Positions 1 to 8,956 of a stretch of 64,000 nt of DNA are shown piece by piece. The notes below the pieces were generated by a model. The model saw only the letters and a program-made list of their open reading frames with translations, did not search any database and was not told where the DNA came from. The stretch lies in the NCBI RefSeq assembly GCF_003427025.1, contig NZ_QVAI01000005.1, positions 372,001-436,000 on the forward strand, read 5' to 3'. This stretch comes from Jiangella endophytica. GTDB taxonomy: Bacteria; Actinomycetota; Actinomycetes; Jiangellales; Jiangellaceae. How positions within the stretch are numbered: the first letter of the stretch is position 1; each line of letters begins with the position of its first letter. The translations under genes and the position numbers were made by a program.

Positions 1-496
1 CGCCGAGCATGCGGGCGAGGCTCATCCGCTCCGTGACGGTGAGGCCGGTCCGGGCGAGGACGGCCGCCAACAGCTCCGTCCAGGCGGTCTCGTTGGGGCC
101 CATGACGCGGTCGCCCATGGTGACCCACGGCAGCCAGGGGTGCGCCTCCCAGGTCTGCCCGAGCAGCCGCACCCAGGCCTCGATGCGTGGACGCCAGCCG
201 GTCCCGGGCAGCTCGCCGAGTGCCGGCGGCTCGCCGACGGCGAGGTCGATCATGGCCGCGACCAACTCGTCCTTGCCGGTGACGTAGCGGTAGAGCGACA
301 TCTTGGTGAAGTCGAGGTCGGCCGCGACCCGCTGCATCGAGACCGCCGCCAGGCCCTCCGCGTCGGCGAGGTCGACCGCCGCCTGGGCGATGCGCTCGAG
401 GCTGAGCACCGGCTTCGGTCCTCGCGTGGGCCCTTCTCGCAGCCCCCAGAGCAGCTGGATCGTGCCGTCCGCCGTCGTGCCCGGGTCCGTCACCAC
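1..496 (-). CDS. TetR family transcriptional regulator (C-terminus cut by window edge)
   Basis: About 165 codons are present; the 3' end lies outside the window. The start is a tandem GTG GTG at 496, preceded by GGAGGTG. The N-terminal half has the TetR helix-turn-helix: a LSLERIAQAAVDLADAEG helix followed by the recognition part ending in SLYRYVTGKDEL. The rest is the variable ligand-binding half, so the inducer cannot be read. It is divergent from a VOC gene and an MFS exporter gene, the classic layout of a TetR repressor controlling neighbouring detoxification or efflux genes. The shared intergenic stretch has dyads and repeats that could be its operator. Confidence 0.85.
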   Translation of the reverse strand, partial: MVTDPGTTADGTIQLLWGLREGPTRGPKPVLSLERIAQAAVDLADAEGLAAVSMQRVAADLDFTKMSLYRYVTGKDELVAAMIDLAVGEPPALGELPGTGWRPRIEAWVRLLGQTWEAHPWLPWVTMGDRVMGPNETAWTELLAAVLARTGLTVTERMSLARMLG

Positions 497-543
497 GTGC
501 CCTCACCTCCGTTGGCGAGAACTCTATCAAAATTGAGTCTTGC

Positions 544-604
544 GGAAACAGTATCTGTAGGACACAGTTGGCTTCAGCCGGAAACAGTTGACCGGCGGAC
601 ACAG
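544..604. promoter_or_regulatory. Repeat-rich divergent control region (putative TetR operator)
   Basis: Between the TetR gene and the VOC gene lie four direct copies of GGAMACAG (starting at 544, 560, 580 and 597) and an exact dyad ACAG-TAT-CTGT at 548-558. Short dyads of this kind are typical TetR operators. The assignment to the neighbouring regulator is inferred from position only. Confidence 0.45.
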
Positions 605-625
605 ATTCGGAAGGTGAGTGACCTC

Positions 626-1024
626 ATGTCCCGCAAGCTCTTCGTCAACGTGTGCACCCAGGACCTCGCCCGGGCGACCGGCTTCTACACGGCGCTCGGC
701 TTCGAGCTCGAGAAGGACTTCTCCAACGAGCAGGCCGTCTGCGTCGCCGTCAGCGACACGGTCTACGTCATGGCGCTGATCGAGGACTTCTTCGCGGAGT
801 CGGTCACCAATGGCATCTCGGCCTCCGGCACGCAGGCGATCCTCGCGATCAACGTGGACACCCGCGAGGAGGTCGACGAACTGGCCGACAAGGCGCTGGC
901 CGCCGGCGGGCAGAAGGCCAAGGACCCGTTCGACGAGGGCTTCATGTACGGACGCAGCTTCCTCGACCCTGACGGTCACCACTGGGAGCTGGTCTGGATG
1001 GACCCGAACGCCGACTTCTCCTGA
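626..1024 (+). CDS. VOC family (glyoxalase/bleomycin-resistance fold) protein
   Basis: 132 residues, the usual length of a single-unit VOC protein with two beta-alpha-beta-beta-beta repeats. The N-terminal repeat begins KLFVNVCTQDLARATGFYTALGF and the C-terminal repeat ends FLDPDGHHWELVWMDP, both standard for the family. Such proteins are metal-dependent lyases, dioxygenases or drug-binding proteins, and the substrate is not predictable here. The ATG at 626 has an AAGGTGAG ribosome site; an in-frame GTG at 614 is the alternative. It is divergent from the TetR gene and 75 bp upstream of the MFS exporter, so all three may form one regulated detoxification unit. Confidence 0.88.
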   Translation: MSRKLFVNVCTQDLARATGFYTALGFELEKDFSNEQAVCVAVSDTVYVMALIEDFFAESVTNGISASGTQAILAINVDTREEVDELADKALAAGGQKAKDPFDEGFMYGRSFLDPDGHHWELVWMDPNADFS

Positions 1025-1098
1025 GGCGGAGCCGGCCGCGATGAATTCGAGCGACTTTGTCAGTCCGTATCGGCACAATCATTCGCGGAGGACCCACG

Positions 1099-2505
1099 AT
1101 GACTGACGTACAACCCGTCGCCGCCGGCCGGCAGCTGCCGCGCGCGCTGACGCCGTTCCGCACCCCGGCCTACCGCCGCCTGGCGGTGGCCCTGGTGCTG
1201 TCGACGTTCGCCAGCGGCGTGTGGATCGTCGCTCAGGTGTGGGAGGTCATCCGCCTCGGCGGCGGCCCGGCCCAGCTCTCGGTCGTCTCCACGGCGTCGG
1301 CCGTCGGCGTGCTGCTGCCGGCGCTGCTCGCCGGCGTCGTGGCCGACCGCGTCCCGCAGAAGACCATCCTGCTGTGCGTCGCCGGCATCGAACTGGGCGG
1401 CATGGCGTTGGTGGCCGTGCTGTCGCTCACCGACGTCACCCGGCTGTGGCACCTGGCCGTGGTCGCGTTCCTCACCGGCGTCGGCATGGCGTTCTACTAC
1501 CCGGCCTACTCCGCGTGGCTGCCGGCGTTGGTGCCCGAGTCCGACCTCATGGCGGTCAACGGCTTCGAGGGCATGGTCCGGCCGACCATCGGCCAGGCGC
1601 TCGGGCCCGCGGTCGCCGGCGCCGTCGTCGGCATGGCCAACCCCGGTTCGGCCGTGCTGGTGGCCGCGGGGGCGGCGGCGCTGGGACTCCTGGCGCTGAC
1701 CACGGTCCCCAAGACGCCGGTCCGCCGCGAGCTGCCGCCCGAGGCCGTCGCGCACCCCGTCCGCACCGCGCTGGCCGACATGCGCGAAGGGCTGGCATAC
1801 ATGTGGCGCACGCCGTGGCTGCTGGCCACGCTGCTGTTCGCCAGCCTGATGATCCTGGTGCTCATGGGCCCGCTCGAGGTCCTCACGCCGTTCATCATCA
1901 AGGACCGCCTCGGTGGCGGGCCCGGCGACCACGCGTGGGTGCTGGGCGCGTTCGGCATCGGCGGCGCGGTCGGCTCGCTGGTCGTGGCGTCCATGCGCAT
2001 GCCGCGGCGCTACCTCACCTGGATGAACCTGCTCTGGGGTCTCGGCTGCCTGCCCATGATCGTCATCGGCTTCGCCGGGTCGGTCTGGGTGGTCATCGGG
2101 TCGGCGTTCGTGCTCGGTGCCATGTTCTCCGCGCCCATGGTCATCTGGGGGACGCTGCTGCAGCGGCGGGTGCCGCCGGCGCTGCTGGGCCGGGTCGCCA
2201 GCCTCGACTTCTTCGTGTCCATCTCGCTCATGCCGGTGTCCATGGCGCTGGCCGGCCCGATCTCCCAGGTCATCGGCCTGCGGGCGACGTTCGTCATCGC
2301 CGGTGTGGTTCCGGTCGTGGTCGCCGTCGTGGCGGTCGTCTGGGCCAGGCTCCCGGCCGACGAGCTCGCCCATCCGCTGCGCGACGACCCCGAGCCCGAG
2401 CGTGGTCCGGCGCGTGGGCCCGGCGACACGCCCGGTGACGACGCGGCGGCGGCCGTCCTGCCCGGCCCCGACACCGAGCGCGAGCCGGTGCCCGACCCCG
2501 TCTGA
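1099..2505 (+). CDS. MFS transporter (EntS/MFS_3-type exporter)
   Basis: 468 residues from the ATG at 1099, which has GGAGGA nine bases upstream. It is strongly hydrophobic with a 12-helix MFS pattern. The helix 2-3 loop GVVADRVPQKT matches MFS motif A (GxxxDR). The overall look, beginning FRTPAYRRLAVALVLSTFASGVW, is the MFS_3 branch that includes the enterobactin exporter EntS and drug pumps. The C-terminal 45 residues are a polar, charged cytoplasmic tail. Its position next to the VOC and TetR genes suggests efflux of a toxic small molecule; the substrate is unknown. Confidence 0.88.
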   Translation: MTDVQPVAAGRQLPRALTPFRTPAYRRLAVALVLSTFASGVWIVAQVWEVIRLGGGPAQLSVVSTASAVGVLLPALLAGVVADRVPQKTILLCVAGIELGGMALVAVLSLTDVTRLWHLAVVAFLTGVGMAFYYPAYSAWLPALVPESDLMAVNGFEGMVRPTIGQALGPAVAGAVVGMANPGSAVLVAAGAAALGLLALTTVPKTPVRRELPPEAVAHPVRTALADMREGLAYMWRTPWLLATLLFASLMILVLMGPLEVLTPFIIKDRLGGGPGDHAWVLGAFGIGGAVGSLVVASMRMPRRYLTWMNLLWGLGCLPMIVIGFAGSVWVVIGSAFVLGAMFSAPMVIWGTLLQRRVPPALLGRVASLDFFVSISLMPVSMALAGPISQVIGLRATFVIAGVVPVVVAVVAVVWARLPADELAHPLRDDPEPERGPARGPGDTPGDDAAAAVLPGPDTEREPVPDPV

Positions 2506-2627
2506 CGGCGGGCCGGGGGTCGCTGTCGGCCGCCGGCCCTGCCCGACCTCGATGGCGAGAATCGCGTGAACCGGGCGCCGGGGCCGCTGAGGCGGGTCTC
2601 TCTACAGGGGTCGTCCCTGGATCACAT

Positions 2628-3458
2628 CTAGCCGACAGCCGCGCCGCGGGCGAGGCTCTGCGCCAGCGCGGCCGCCGGGTCGATGAGGTTGACCGGGTTC
2701 CGGTGCGCCCCGACGAGCGTGCCGTTGCGGACGTGCGGGTTGCCCTCGTCGACGTCGCCGACGATGCAGGTGACGTTGTCGCGGCCGCCCGCGGTCAGCG
2801 CGGCGTCGACCAGCCGCCGCGCCGCGGCCGTCGGTGAACCCTCGTCCAGCAGCCCGGCGATGACGTCGTCGGGCACGAGGTCGGTGAGGCCGTCGCTGCA
2901 CAGCAGCACGCGGTCGCCGGGTTCCAGGCCGACGCGGAGGATCGTCGCGACCGGCGTGGTCTCGGCGGCGACCGACCGCACGACGACCGAGCGGTACGGG
3001 TGGGTGGCGACGTCCTGCCGGGTGATGCGGCCCTCGTCGATCAGTTCCTGGACGAGGGTGTCGTCGCGGGTGAGCTGCTGCAGCGCCGGCCCGCGCAGCA
3101 GGTAGCCGCGCGAGTCGCCGAGGTGCGCCAGCGTGAACCCGTCGCCGTCGGCGAGCAGCGCCGTCAGTGTCGTGGCCATGCCGGCCCGGGCCGGATCGCG
3201 CCGCACGCCGTCGCTGAGGTGCGCGAACGCGTACTCGATGGCGTCGCTGAGTAGCGCGACCGGGTCTTGCCGCGCGCGCGACCCGAGCACGAACGACGCG
3301 ATGACGTGGGCCACGCTGGCCGACGCGACCTCGCCAGCCGCGTTCCCGCCCACGCCGTCGGCCACCAGCAGGAGGCCGGCGCTCGCGTAGCCGGAGTCCT
3401 CGTTGCCGGGGCGCACGAGGCCGCGGTCGGACGCCGCCGCCGGGCGGAATCGGAGCAT
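2628..3458 (-). CDS. PP2C-family serine/threonine protein phosphatase
   Basis: 276 residues from the ATG at 3458 (GACGAGGTG ribosome site). The PP2C motifs occur in order: RPGNEDSGY near the N-terminus, LLVADGVGGNAAGE (metal-binding DG), AGMATTLTALL, LAHLGDSRGYLLR, LTRDDTLVQEL, LLCSDGLTDLV and GGRDNVTCIVGD. The metal-binding aspartates of bacterial PstP/Stp-like enzymes are therefore present. It has no membrane segment, so it is a soluble phosphatase, presumably opposing Hanks-type kinases; no kinase gene is adjacent. It is divergent from the IclR operon and appears monocistronic. Confidence 0.92.
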   Translation of the reverse strand: MLRFRPAAASDRGLVRPGNEDSGYASAGLLLVADGVGGNAAGEVASASVAHVIASFVLGSRARQDPVALLSDAIEYAFAHLSDGVRRDPARAGMATTLTALLADGDGFTLAHLGDSRGYLLRGPALQQLTRDDTLVQELIDEGRITRQDVATHPYRSVVVRSVAAETTPVATILRVGLEPGDRVLLCSDGLTDLVPDDVIAGLLDEGSPTAAARRLVDAALTAGGRDNVTCIVGDVDEGNPHVRNGTLVGAHRNPVNLIDPAAALAQSLARGAAVG

Positions 3459-3556
3459 CGGCACCTCGTCCCTCGCCGGGATCGGATCCCCTCTCACCCT
3501 GCGTCGATTCGCCGCGGTGCGCAACCGCCGGCCCGCCGCCAGCGGCCGTCGCCTCA

Positions 3557-3615
3557 TTGACACGATTCAAGACGCGCCCTACGCTCGCCGCAATGTCGAA
3601 CACGCTTCGACATTG
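3557..3615 (+). promoter_or_regulatory. Promoter with overlapping 25-bp IclR operator
   Basis: TTGACA (3557-3562), a 17-bp spacer and TACGCT (3580-3585) form a near-consensus promoter. Immediately downstream, CAATGTCGAA n5 TTCGACATTG (3591-3615) is a perfect inverted repeat with 10-bp arms. It covers the expected transcription start of the IclR gene, which begins at 3664. The arrangement suggests autoregulation and control of the whole operon. Confidence 0.7.
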
Positions 3616-3663
3616 CCGAACGAGTCGAGCGGCCGGACCGGACGGCCGGAAACGGAACCGACG

Positions 3664-4500
3664 ATGACTGACGACGACGTCGCGCGACCGATGGCCGCCG
3701 CCCCACGCCCGGAGCCGCGGACCGCGATCCAGGCGATCGATCGCACCGTGGCGCTGCTCGACGTCGTCGCGGGCGTCGGCTCGCATGGCATCGCCCTGCG
3801 CGATCTCGCCCAGCAGGTGGGGCTGCCGTCGTCGACCGCGCGGACGCTGCTGTCGTCCCTGGTGGCGCACGGCCTGGTCGCGCAGCACGCGAGCAGCCGT
3901 CATTACCTGCTGGGTTCCCGGTTCTTCGAGCTGAACCGCCGGTTCGTGATGCAGACCGACCTGTCCGCCGCGGCCGCACCGGTGCTGCGGACCCTCTGGG
4001 AGCGCACCCAGGAGACGGTGCACCTGGCGGTGTTCCACGGCTACCGCCGGGTCGACATCGCCGTCCTCGTCAGCCCGCAGCTGCTCACCATCGACCCGAC
4101 GACGGCACGGTTCGTCGACGCCTCGGCCACCCCGCCGTACCGCACCGCGGCCGGCAAGGTGCTGTTCGCCGGCCTGCCGCGACCGGAGCGTCTGAGCATG
4201 CTGCGGTCCGCGCCCTGGCGCGACGACGCCCCGCCGGACGAGGCGGAGCTCATGGACGCCATGGACGCCGTCGCCACCCGCGGGTTCGCGACCAACCTCG
4301 AGGAGGAGGCGCCCGGTGTCTGCGGCGTCGCGGCACCGGTGCGCGATCACACCGGGCGCACCATCGCGGCGGTATGCGCCGGGTATCCGTCCGTCCGGCA
4401 CACGGACGCCCACGCCGCATCGCTGCGCGACGACGTCGTCGATGCCGCCGCCGAGCTGTCGCTGATGCTCGGAGCCGACCCGGGGCAGGTGAGCGCATGA
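3664..4500 (+). CDS. IclR family transcriptional regulator
   Basis: 278 residues from the ATG at 3664. The N-terminal winged helix (about residues 20-80) contains AIDRTVALLDVVAG and LAQQVGLPSSTARTLLSSLVAHGLV. The C-terminal IclR effector domain (about 95-270) includes the PYRTAAGKVLFAGLP segment and the GVCGVAAPVRDHTGRTIAAV strand typical of ligand-binding IclR domains. Its stop overlaps the next start as ATGA. It is the first gene of an operon for uptake and probably oxidation of a sugar-like compound, so the effector is likely that compound or a product of it. Confidence 0.92.
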   Translation: MTDDDVARPMAAAPRPEPRTAIQAIDRTVALLDVVAGVGSHGIALRDLAQQVGLPSSTARTLLSSLVAHGLVAQHASSRHYLLGSRFFELNRRFVMQTDLSAAAAPVLRTLWERTQETVHLAVFHGYRRVDIAVLVSPQLLTIDPTTARFVDASATPPYRTAAGKVLFAGLPRPERLSMLRSAPWRDDAPPDEAELMDAMDAVATRGFATNLEEEAPGVCGVAAPVRDHTGRTIAAVCAGYPSVRHTDAHAASLRDDVVDAAAELSLMLGADPGQVSA

Positions 4501-5792
4501 CGCCGTACTACGACGTCGTCGTCGCGGGCGGCGGGACGGCGGGCGGCCCGGCGGCGACGCAGGCGGCCCGCCTCGGTGCGCGCACACTGCTGGTCGAGAA
4601 GAACGGCGCGCTCGGTGGAACCACGACGGTGGCGGGGGTGTCGCTGCCCGGCCTGTTCCACGCATGGGGTCAGCAGGTGATCTCCGGTATCGGCTGGGAG
4701 GCCGTGACGCGCTCGGTCCGCGAGGCCGGCCTGCGGCTGCCCGACTTCTCCCAGTGGGAACTGCCGCACCACCGGCTACAGGTCCGGGTGTCGCCGGCCG
4801 TGCTGGCGGCGGTGCTGGACGACACGGTGGTCGGCTCGGGGGCGGAGCTGCTGCTGCACGCCATCGTGGTCGAGGCCGCGTGGGACGGGACGGATTGGCG
4901 GCTGACGCTGGCGACCAAGGACGGCCTGCACCGCATCCGGGCAGGGGCCGTCGTCGACTGCACCGGCGACGCCGACCTCGTCGCGCTCGCCGGGCTGGCC
5001 CGCTCCACCCGTCCGCGCCGCCAGCCCGGCACCATCATGGTCCGGCTGGGCGGTTACGACCTCGCGGCCATCGACGTCGACGCGGTCCAGGCCGCGCACG
5101 ACGACGCGGTCAGGCGCGGCGACCTCCTGCCCGCCGACCTCGCTCACAACCCGGTCGCGAAGTTCCTGCGGGTGCGGGGCGAGAACGCGATCCACGTCAC
5201 CGGCGTGCAGGGCGGCACCAGCCGCGACAAGACGGCCGCCGAGGTCGCCGGTCGCCGCACCCTGCTGCGGATCCTGCGCTTCCTGCGACGGCAACCCGGC
5301 CTGGAGCAGGTCGTCATCGAGTCGTGGGCGATCGAGACCGGCATCCGCGAGAGCTGGACCATCGACGGCCACGCCACCATCACGCTCGACGACTACGCCA
5401 GCGGCCGCGCCTGGCCCGACGCGCTCAGTTACAGCTTCTACCCGATCGACGTGCACCGGCCGGACGGCGACGGCATCGACATCCGGCCGCTCGCCTACGG
5501 CACCCTGCCCACCATCCCACGCGCGGCGATGATCCCACGCGGATCGTCCCGGCTGGTCGTCGCCGGTCGCGCCATCAGCGGCGACCAGGAGGCGTCGTCC
5601 GCGTACCGGGTGCAGGCGTCGTCCATGGCCATGGGCCAGTCCGCCGGGGTGATGGCGGCACGCGCCGTGGGCCGCGGCAGCGACGTCCTGGACCTTCCGC
5701 TCGACCTGATCCACGACGACCTGCGCGCCCACGGGGCGATCCTGCCCGGCGACGTCGTCGTGCCACCCCTGCCGACCAAGGAGACCTCATGA
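4497..5792 (+). CDS. FAD-dependent oxidoreductase (PF12831-like)
   Basis: 431 residues; the ATG overlaps the IclR stop. The N-terminus YDVVVAGGGTAGGPAATQ carries the GxGxxG dinucleotide site (G11, G13, G16), followed by LLVEKNGALGGTTT. A second typical FAD region is VVDCTGDADLVALAG in the middle, and the C-terminal LVVAGRAISGDQEASSAYRVQA is the usual closing flavin loop. Proteins of this family often occur in operons for sugar or plant-compound utilisation. Here it is coupled to an ABC sugar-type importer, so it plausibly oxidises the imported compound. The substrate is not identifiable. Confidence 0.88.
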   Translation: MTPYYDVVVAGGGTAGGPAATQAARLGARTLLVEKNGALGGTTTVAGVSLPGLFHAWGQQVISGIGWEAVTRSVREAGLRLPDFSQWELPHHRLQVRVSPAVLAAVLDDTVVGSGAELLLHAIVVEAAWDGTDWRLTLATKDGLHRIRAGAVVDCTGDADLVALAGLARSTRPRRQPGTIMVRLGGYDLAAIDVDAVQAAHDDAVRRGDLLPADLAHNPVAKFLRVRGENAIHVTGVQGGTSRDKTAAEVAGRRTLLRILRFLRRQPGLEQVVIESWAIETGIRESWTIDGHATITLDDYASGRAWPDALSYSFYPIDVHRPDGDGIDIRPLAYGTLPTIPRAAMIPRGSSRLVVAGRAISGDQEASSAYRVQASSMAMGQSAGVMAARAVGRGSDVLDLPLDLIHDDLRAHGAILPGDVVVPPLPTKETS

Positions 5793-7099
5793 CCATCGAC
5801 GCCGCTCGGTCCCGTCTCGCCCGTGTCCTGATCCAGCGGGCCGCTCTCGGCACCGCACTCGTCGTGACGCTCGGCGCCTGCGGATTCGTCAACTCCGGCG
5901 ACGACTCGACCGAGGACGGCGGGTCGGGCGGCAGCCTCACGGCGTACGTCAACACCGAGCAGAACACCGGCCTCGCGCCGCTGATCGAGGCGTACGAGGA
6001 GGAGACCGGCGCGACCGTCGACGTCTCCTCGGCCACCACCGACGAGTTGAACCAGCAGCTGCGGGTTCAGCTCACGTCCGGGACCGCGGCGGACCTGATC
6101 CGGGTCTCGCCGGGGAACTCCAGCCCGGTCGCGGTCGGCGTGCTGGGTCGCGAGGGCGAGCTGACGGACCTGTCCGACGCGGCGTGGACGGACGAGCTGG
6201 GCGACGACACCCGCGCCCTCGCCGAGGTCGACGGCGAGGTGCTGGCCTTTCCGGTGAGCCGCAACGCCATCGTGATGGCCTACAACCGGCAGGTGTTCGA
6301 GGACGCGGGCGTCGAGGTGCCCACGACCTGGCAGGAGTTCGTCGACGCCTGCGCGGCGCTGGACGCGTCCGGCGTCACGCCGATCGCGGCGCCGTTCCAG
6401 GGCGGCATCTTCTTCCAGTTCTGGGTCTACGCACTGGCCGGGACGCTGGTCTACGCCGAGAACCCGGACATCGACGCGCAGCTGGCCGCGGGGGAGACGA
6501 CGTTCGCCGAGAACGCGGAGTGGGGCGAGGTGTTCGCCCGCATCGCCGAGCTGCGCGACGCCGGGTATCTCTCCGACGGCATGCTGGGCATCCCAGCCGA
6601 CCAGGGGATGCAGTCGGTCGCGACCGGCGACGCGGCGATGGTGCTGATGGTCTCCGCCGGCCTGCCGCAGCTGCACGGCTACTCCGAGGGCGGCGCCGAC
6701 GCGTTCGGCGTCTTCGCGTTGCCGGCAAACGACGACCCGGAGGCGACGATGGTCCCCGTGGCGCCGGACTTCCTGGCCGTCAACGCGGCCGCCGACCCCG
6801 AGGCGGCACTGGGCTTCCTCGACTTCCTGGCCGAGCCGGAGAACGTCGCGACCTACGCGAACGAGATGGGCGTGCTGCCGGGCCTCGCCACCGACGTCAC
6901 GCTGGACAGCGACGTGCTGGCGCCGATCGAGCCGCTGCTCGCCGACGGGCGTTCCGTCGCCTACGCCAACTACCTGTGGCCCAACGGCGACGTCCAGCAG
7001 ACCATGCTGCAGTCCGGCCAGGAGTGGCTCGACGGCGCCCTCGACACGACGGGGCTGCTCGGTCAGCTGGACGCCGAGTACGCCAAGGGCCAGTCGTGA
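5789..7099 (+). CDS. ABC transporter substrate-binding lipoprotein (sugar type)
   Basis: 436 residues, ATG overlapping the upstream stop (ATGA). It has a lipoprotein signal with a lipobox ending LGAC, giving the lipidated Cys31, then an acidic serine/glycine linker. The mature part follows the family 1 (MalE/UgpB-like) pattern: a binding fold beginning GSLTAYVNTEQNTGLAPLIEAYEEETG, a hinge near FPVSRNAIVMAYNRQVFEDAG, and aromatic-rich C-terminal positions such as VAYANYLWPNGDVQQ. It is attached to the outer membrane face and delivers a solute to the two downstream permeases. Solute identity is unknown; a carbohydrate is the family default. Confidence 0.93.
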   Translation: MTIDAARSRLARVLIQRAALGTALVVTLGACGFVNSGDDSTEDGGSGGSLTAYVNTEQNTGLAPLIEAYEEETGATVDVSSATTDELNQQLRVQLTSGTAADLIRVSPGNSSPVAVGVLGREGELTDLSDAAWTDELGDDTRALAEVDGEVLAFPVSRNAIVMAYNRQVFEDAGVEVPTTWQEFVDACAALDASGVTPIAAPFQGGIFFQFWVYALAGTLVYAENPDIDAQLAAGETTFAENAEWGEVFARIAELRDAGYLSDGMLGIPADQGMQSVATGDAAMVLMVSAGLPQLHGYSEGGADAFGVFALPANDDPEATMVPVAPDFLAVNAAADPEAALGFLDFLAEPENVATYANEMGVLPGLATDVTLDSDVLAPIEPLLADGRSVAYANYLWPNGDVQQTMLQSGQEWLDGALDTTGLLGQLDAEYAKGQS

Positions 7100-8025
7100 C
7101 CCTGACCGCCAGCCCGCCGTCGACCGACGGCGGGCCGGAGGTCGCCCGCCGCCGGTCCCGCCGGGCGAGCGTCCCGTACCTGCTGCTGGTGCCGGCGCTG
7201 CTCTTCTACGCGTTCGTGGTGCTGTGGCCGACGCTGCAGGGCGCCGGGTACGCGTTCACCGACTGGGCCGGACGACGGGAGACGCCGGGCTTCGTCGGAC
7301 TGGACAACTTCACCGAGCTGTTCTCCGCCCCCGCCGCCCGCTCCGCGCTGCGGAACACGCTGGTCATCGCCGTCTCGACCACGATCGTGCAGACGCTGGT
7401 GGGCCTGGCGCTCGCCCTGGCGCTGCACTCGGCGCTGGCCAGCCGGAACCTGCTGCGGACCATGTTCTTCGCCCCGGCACTGCTGCCGCCGGTGATCATC
7501 GGGTTCCTCTGGCAGTACATCCTGACCCCGGCCGGTCCGCTGAACGACGCGCTCGGCGCTGTCGGGCTCGGCGGGCTGGCCCAGAACTGGCTCGGCGACT
7601 CCTCGGTGGCGCTGGCCAGCGTCATCGGCGTCATCATCTGGCAGAACGCCGGCCTCACGATGGTCATCTACCTGGCCGGGCTCGAAGGCGTGCCGCCCGA
7701 GCTGCACGAGGCGGCCACGATGGACGGCGCCGGGCGCTGGCAGCGGCTGCGGCACGTGACCCTTCCGCTGCTCCTCCCGGCCACGACGATCGCGCTCTCG
7801 CTGACGCTGATCGGCAGCCTCAAGCTGTTCGACCAGGTCTACGTCATGACGGGCGGCGGCCCCGGCTACGCGACCGAGACCCTGTCCGTCGTCATGTACA
7901 AGGAGGCGTTCGTGTCCGGCCGGTACGGCTACTCCACGGCCATCGCGCTCGTCCTGACGATGATCGTCTTCGCGTTCGCGCTGCTCCAGCTGCGTGGCCT
8001 GCGCCGGTTCGAGGTGCAGCAGTGA
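7096..8025 (+). CDS. ABC transporter permease (MalF/UgpA-like)
   Basis: 309 residues from a GTG overlapping the binding-protein stop (GTGA). It has six predicted membrane helices. The cytoplasmic EAA loop is visible as LHEAATMDGAGRWQRLRHVTLPLL around residues 210-235, the contact site for the ATPase. It pairs with the next gene as a heteromeric channel. No ATPase gene is present in the operon; actinomycetes commonly power such importers with a shared MsiK-type ATPase encoded elsewhere, which is inferred here. Confidence 0.93.
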   Translation: MTLTASPPSTDGGPEVARRRSRRASVPYLLLVPALLFYAFVVLWPTLQGAGYAFTDWAGRRETPGFVGLDNFTELFSAPAARSALRNTLVIAVSTTIVQTLVGLALALALHSALASRNLLRTMFFAPALLPPVIIGFLWQYILTPAGPLNDALGAVGLGGLAQNWLGDSSVALASVIGVIIWQNAGLTMVIYLAGLEGVPPELHEAATMDGAGRWQRLRHVTLPLLLPATTIALSLTLIGSLKLFDQVYVMTGGGPGYATETLSVVMYKEAFVSGRYGYSTAIALVLTMIVFAFALLQLRGLRRFEVQQ

Positions 8026-8912
8026 GCGCCGTGGAGGTCCGGACGACGCGGCCGGCCGGCGGCGACGTGCCGCCGGTGCGCCGGGCCCGGCGTCGGTGGA
8101 CCCTTCCGCGCATCGGCGCTGAGCTGGGCATGCTCGCCGTCGCCGCGATCTTCCTGTTCCCGTTCTACGTCTTCCTCACCGTGGCGTTCAAGACGCCCGC
8201 CGAGCTGGCCCGCTCGCCGTTGTCGCTCCCCTCGGACCCGGCGCTGGCGAACTTCACCGAGGCCTGGCAGCGGGGCGACCTGGGCACGGCGATGGTGAAC
8301 TCGGTCGTGGTGACGAGCCTGTCGGTGCTGCTGCTCGTGGCCTGCGGCTCGCTGGCCGCGTACGTGCTGGCCCGGCGCGGCACCCGGCTGGGCTACGGGA
8401 CGTACCTGCTCTTCCTGCTGGGCCTGATGATCCCGCTGCAGCTGGGCATGGTGCCGCTGTACCAGCTGATGCGCGATCTCAACCTGCTGCAGACCTACAC
8501 GTCACTGATCATCTTCGAGATCGGGCACCAGCTGCCGCTGGCCGTGTTCCTCTACGCCGGGTTCCTGCGCGCCCTGCCCCGCGACTACGAGGAGGCGGCG
8601 CGCGTCGACGGCGCCGGGTCGCTGTCGGTGTTCCGGCGCATCGTCTTCCCGCTGCTGCGCCCGGTGACCGGCACGGTCGTGATCCTGTCGGCCATCAACA
8701 TCTGGAACGACTTCCTGACCCCGCTGCTCTACGTCGGCGGGAGCCCGCAGCAGACGCTCCCGGTGGCGATCTTCGCCTTCCGCGGGGAGTTCGCCAGCCA
8801 GTGGCAGGTGATCTTCGCCGGCATGGGCATCGCGATCGTGCCGATCCTCGTCATCTACTTCCTGCTCCAGAAGTACATCATCAAGGGCTTCGCCAGCGGC
8901 ATCAAAGGCTGA
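8022..8912 (+). CDS. ABC transporter permease (MalG/UgpE-like)
   Basis: 296 residues; the GTG start overlaps the previous stop (GTGA). After a basic N-terminal tail of about 35 residues come six membrane helices. The EAA loop reads YEEAARVDGAGSLSVFRRIVFPLL, as in MalG-type permeases, and the protein ends LQKYIIKGFASGIKG, a common closing sequence of this family. It is the partner of the preceding permease. It is followed after 44 bp by the secreted protein gene, with its own good ribosome site. Confidence 0.93.
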   Translation: MSAVEVRTTRPAGGDVPPVRRARRRWTLPRIGAELGMLAVAAIFLFPFYVFLTVAFKTPAELARSPLSLPSDPALANFTEAWQRGDLGTAMVNSVVVTSLSVLLLVACGSLAAYVLARRGTRLGYGTYLLFLLGLMIPLQLGMVPLYQLMRDLNLLQTYTSLIIFEIGHQLPLAVFLYAGFLRALPRDYEEAARVDGAGSLSVFRRIVFPLLRPVTGTVVILSAINIWNDFLTPLLYVGGSPQQTLPVAIFAFRGEFASQWQVIFAGMGIAIVPILVIYFLLQKYIIKGFASGIKG

Positions 8913-8956
8913 CGGCCCGACGGACCCGGCCGCGCTCGCGGCGGAACGGAGGCACC

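Noticed and set aside
2602-4665. Long minus-strand frame of 687 codons spanning the phosphatase and IclR genes
   Set aside because: It is low-complexity Arg/Pro/Gly sequence in the wrong frame for the phosphatase and antisense to IclR; no motif or ribosome site supports it.
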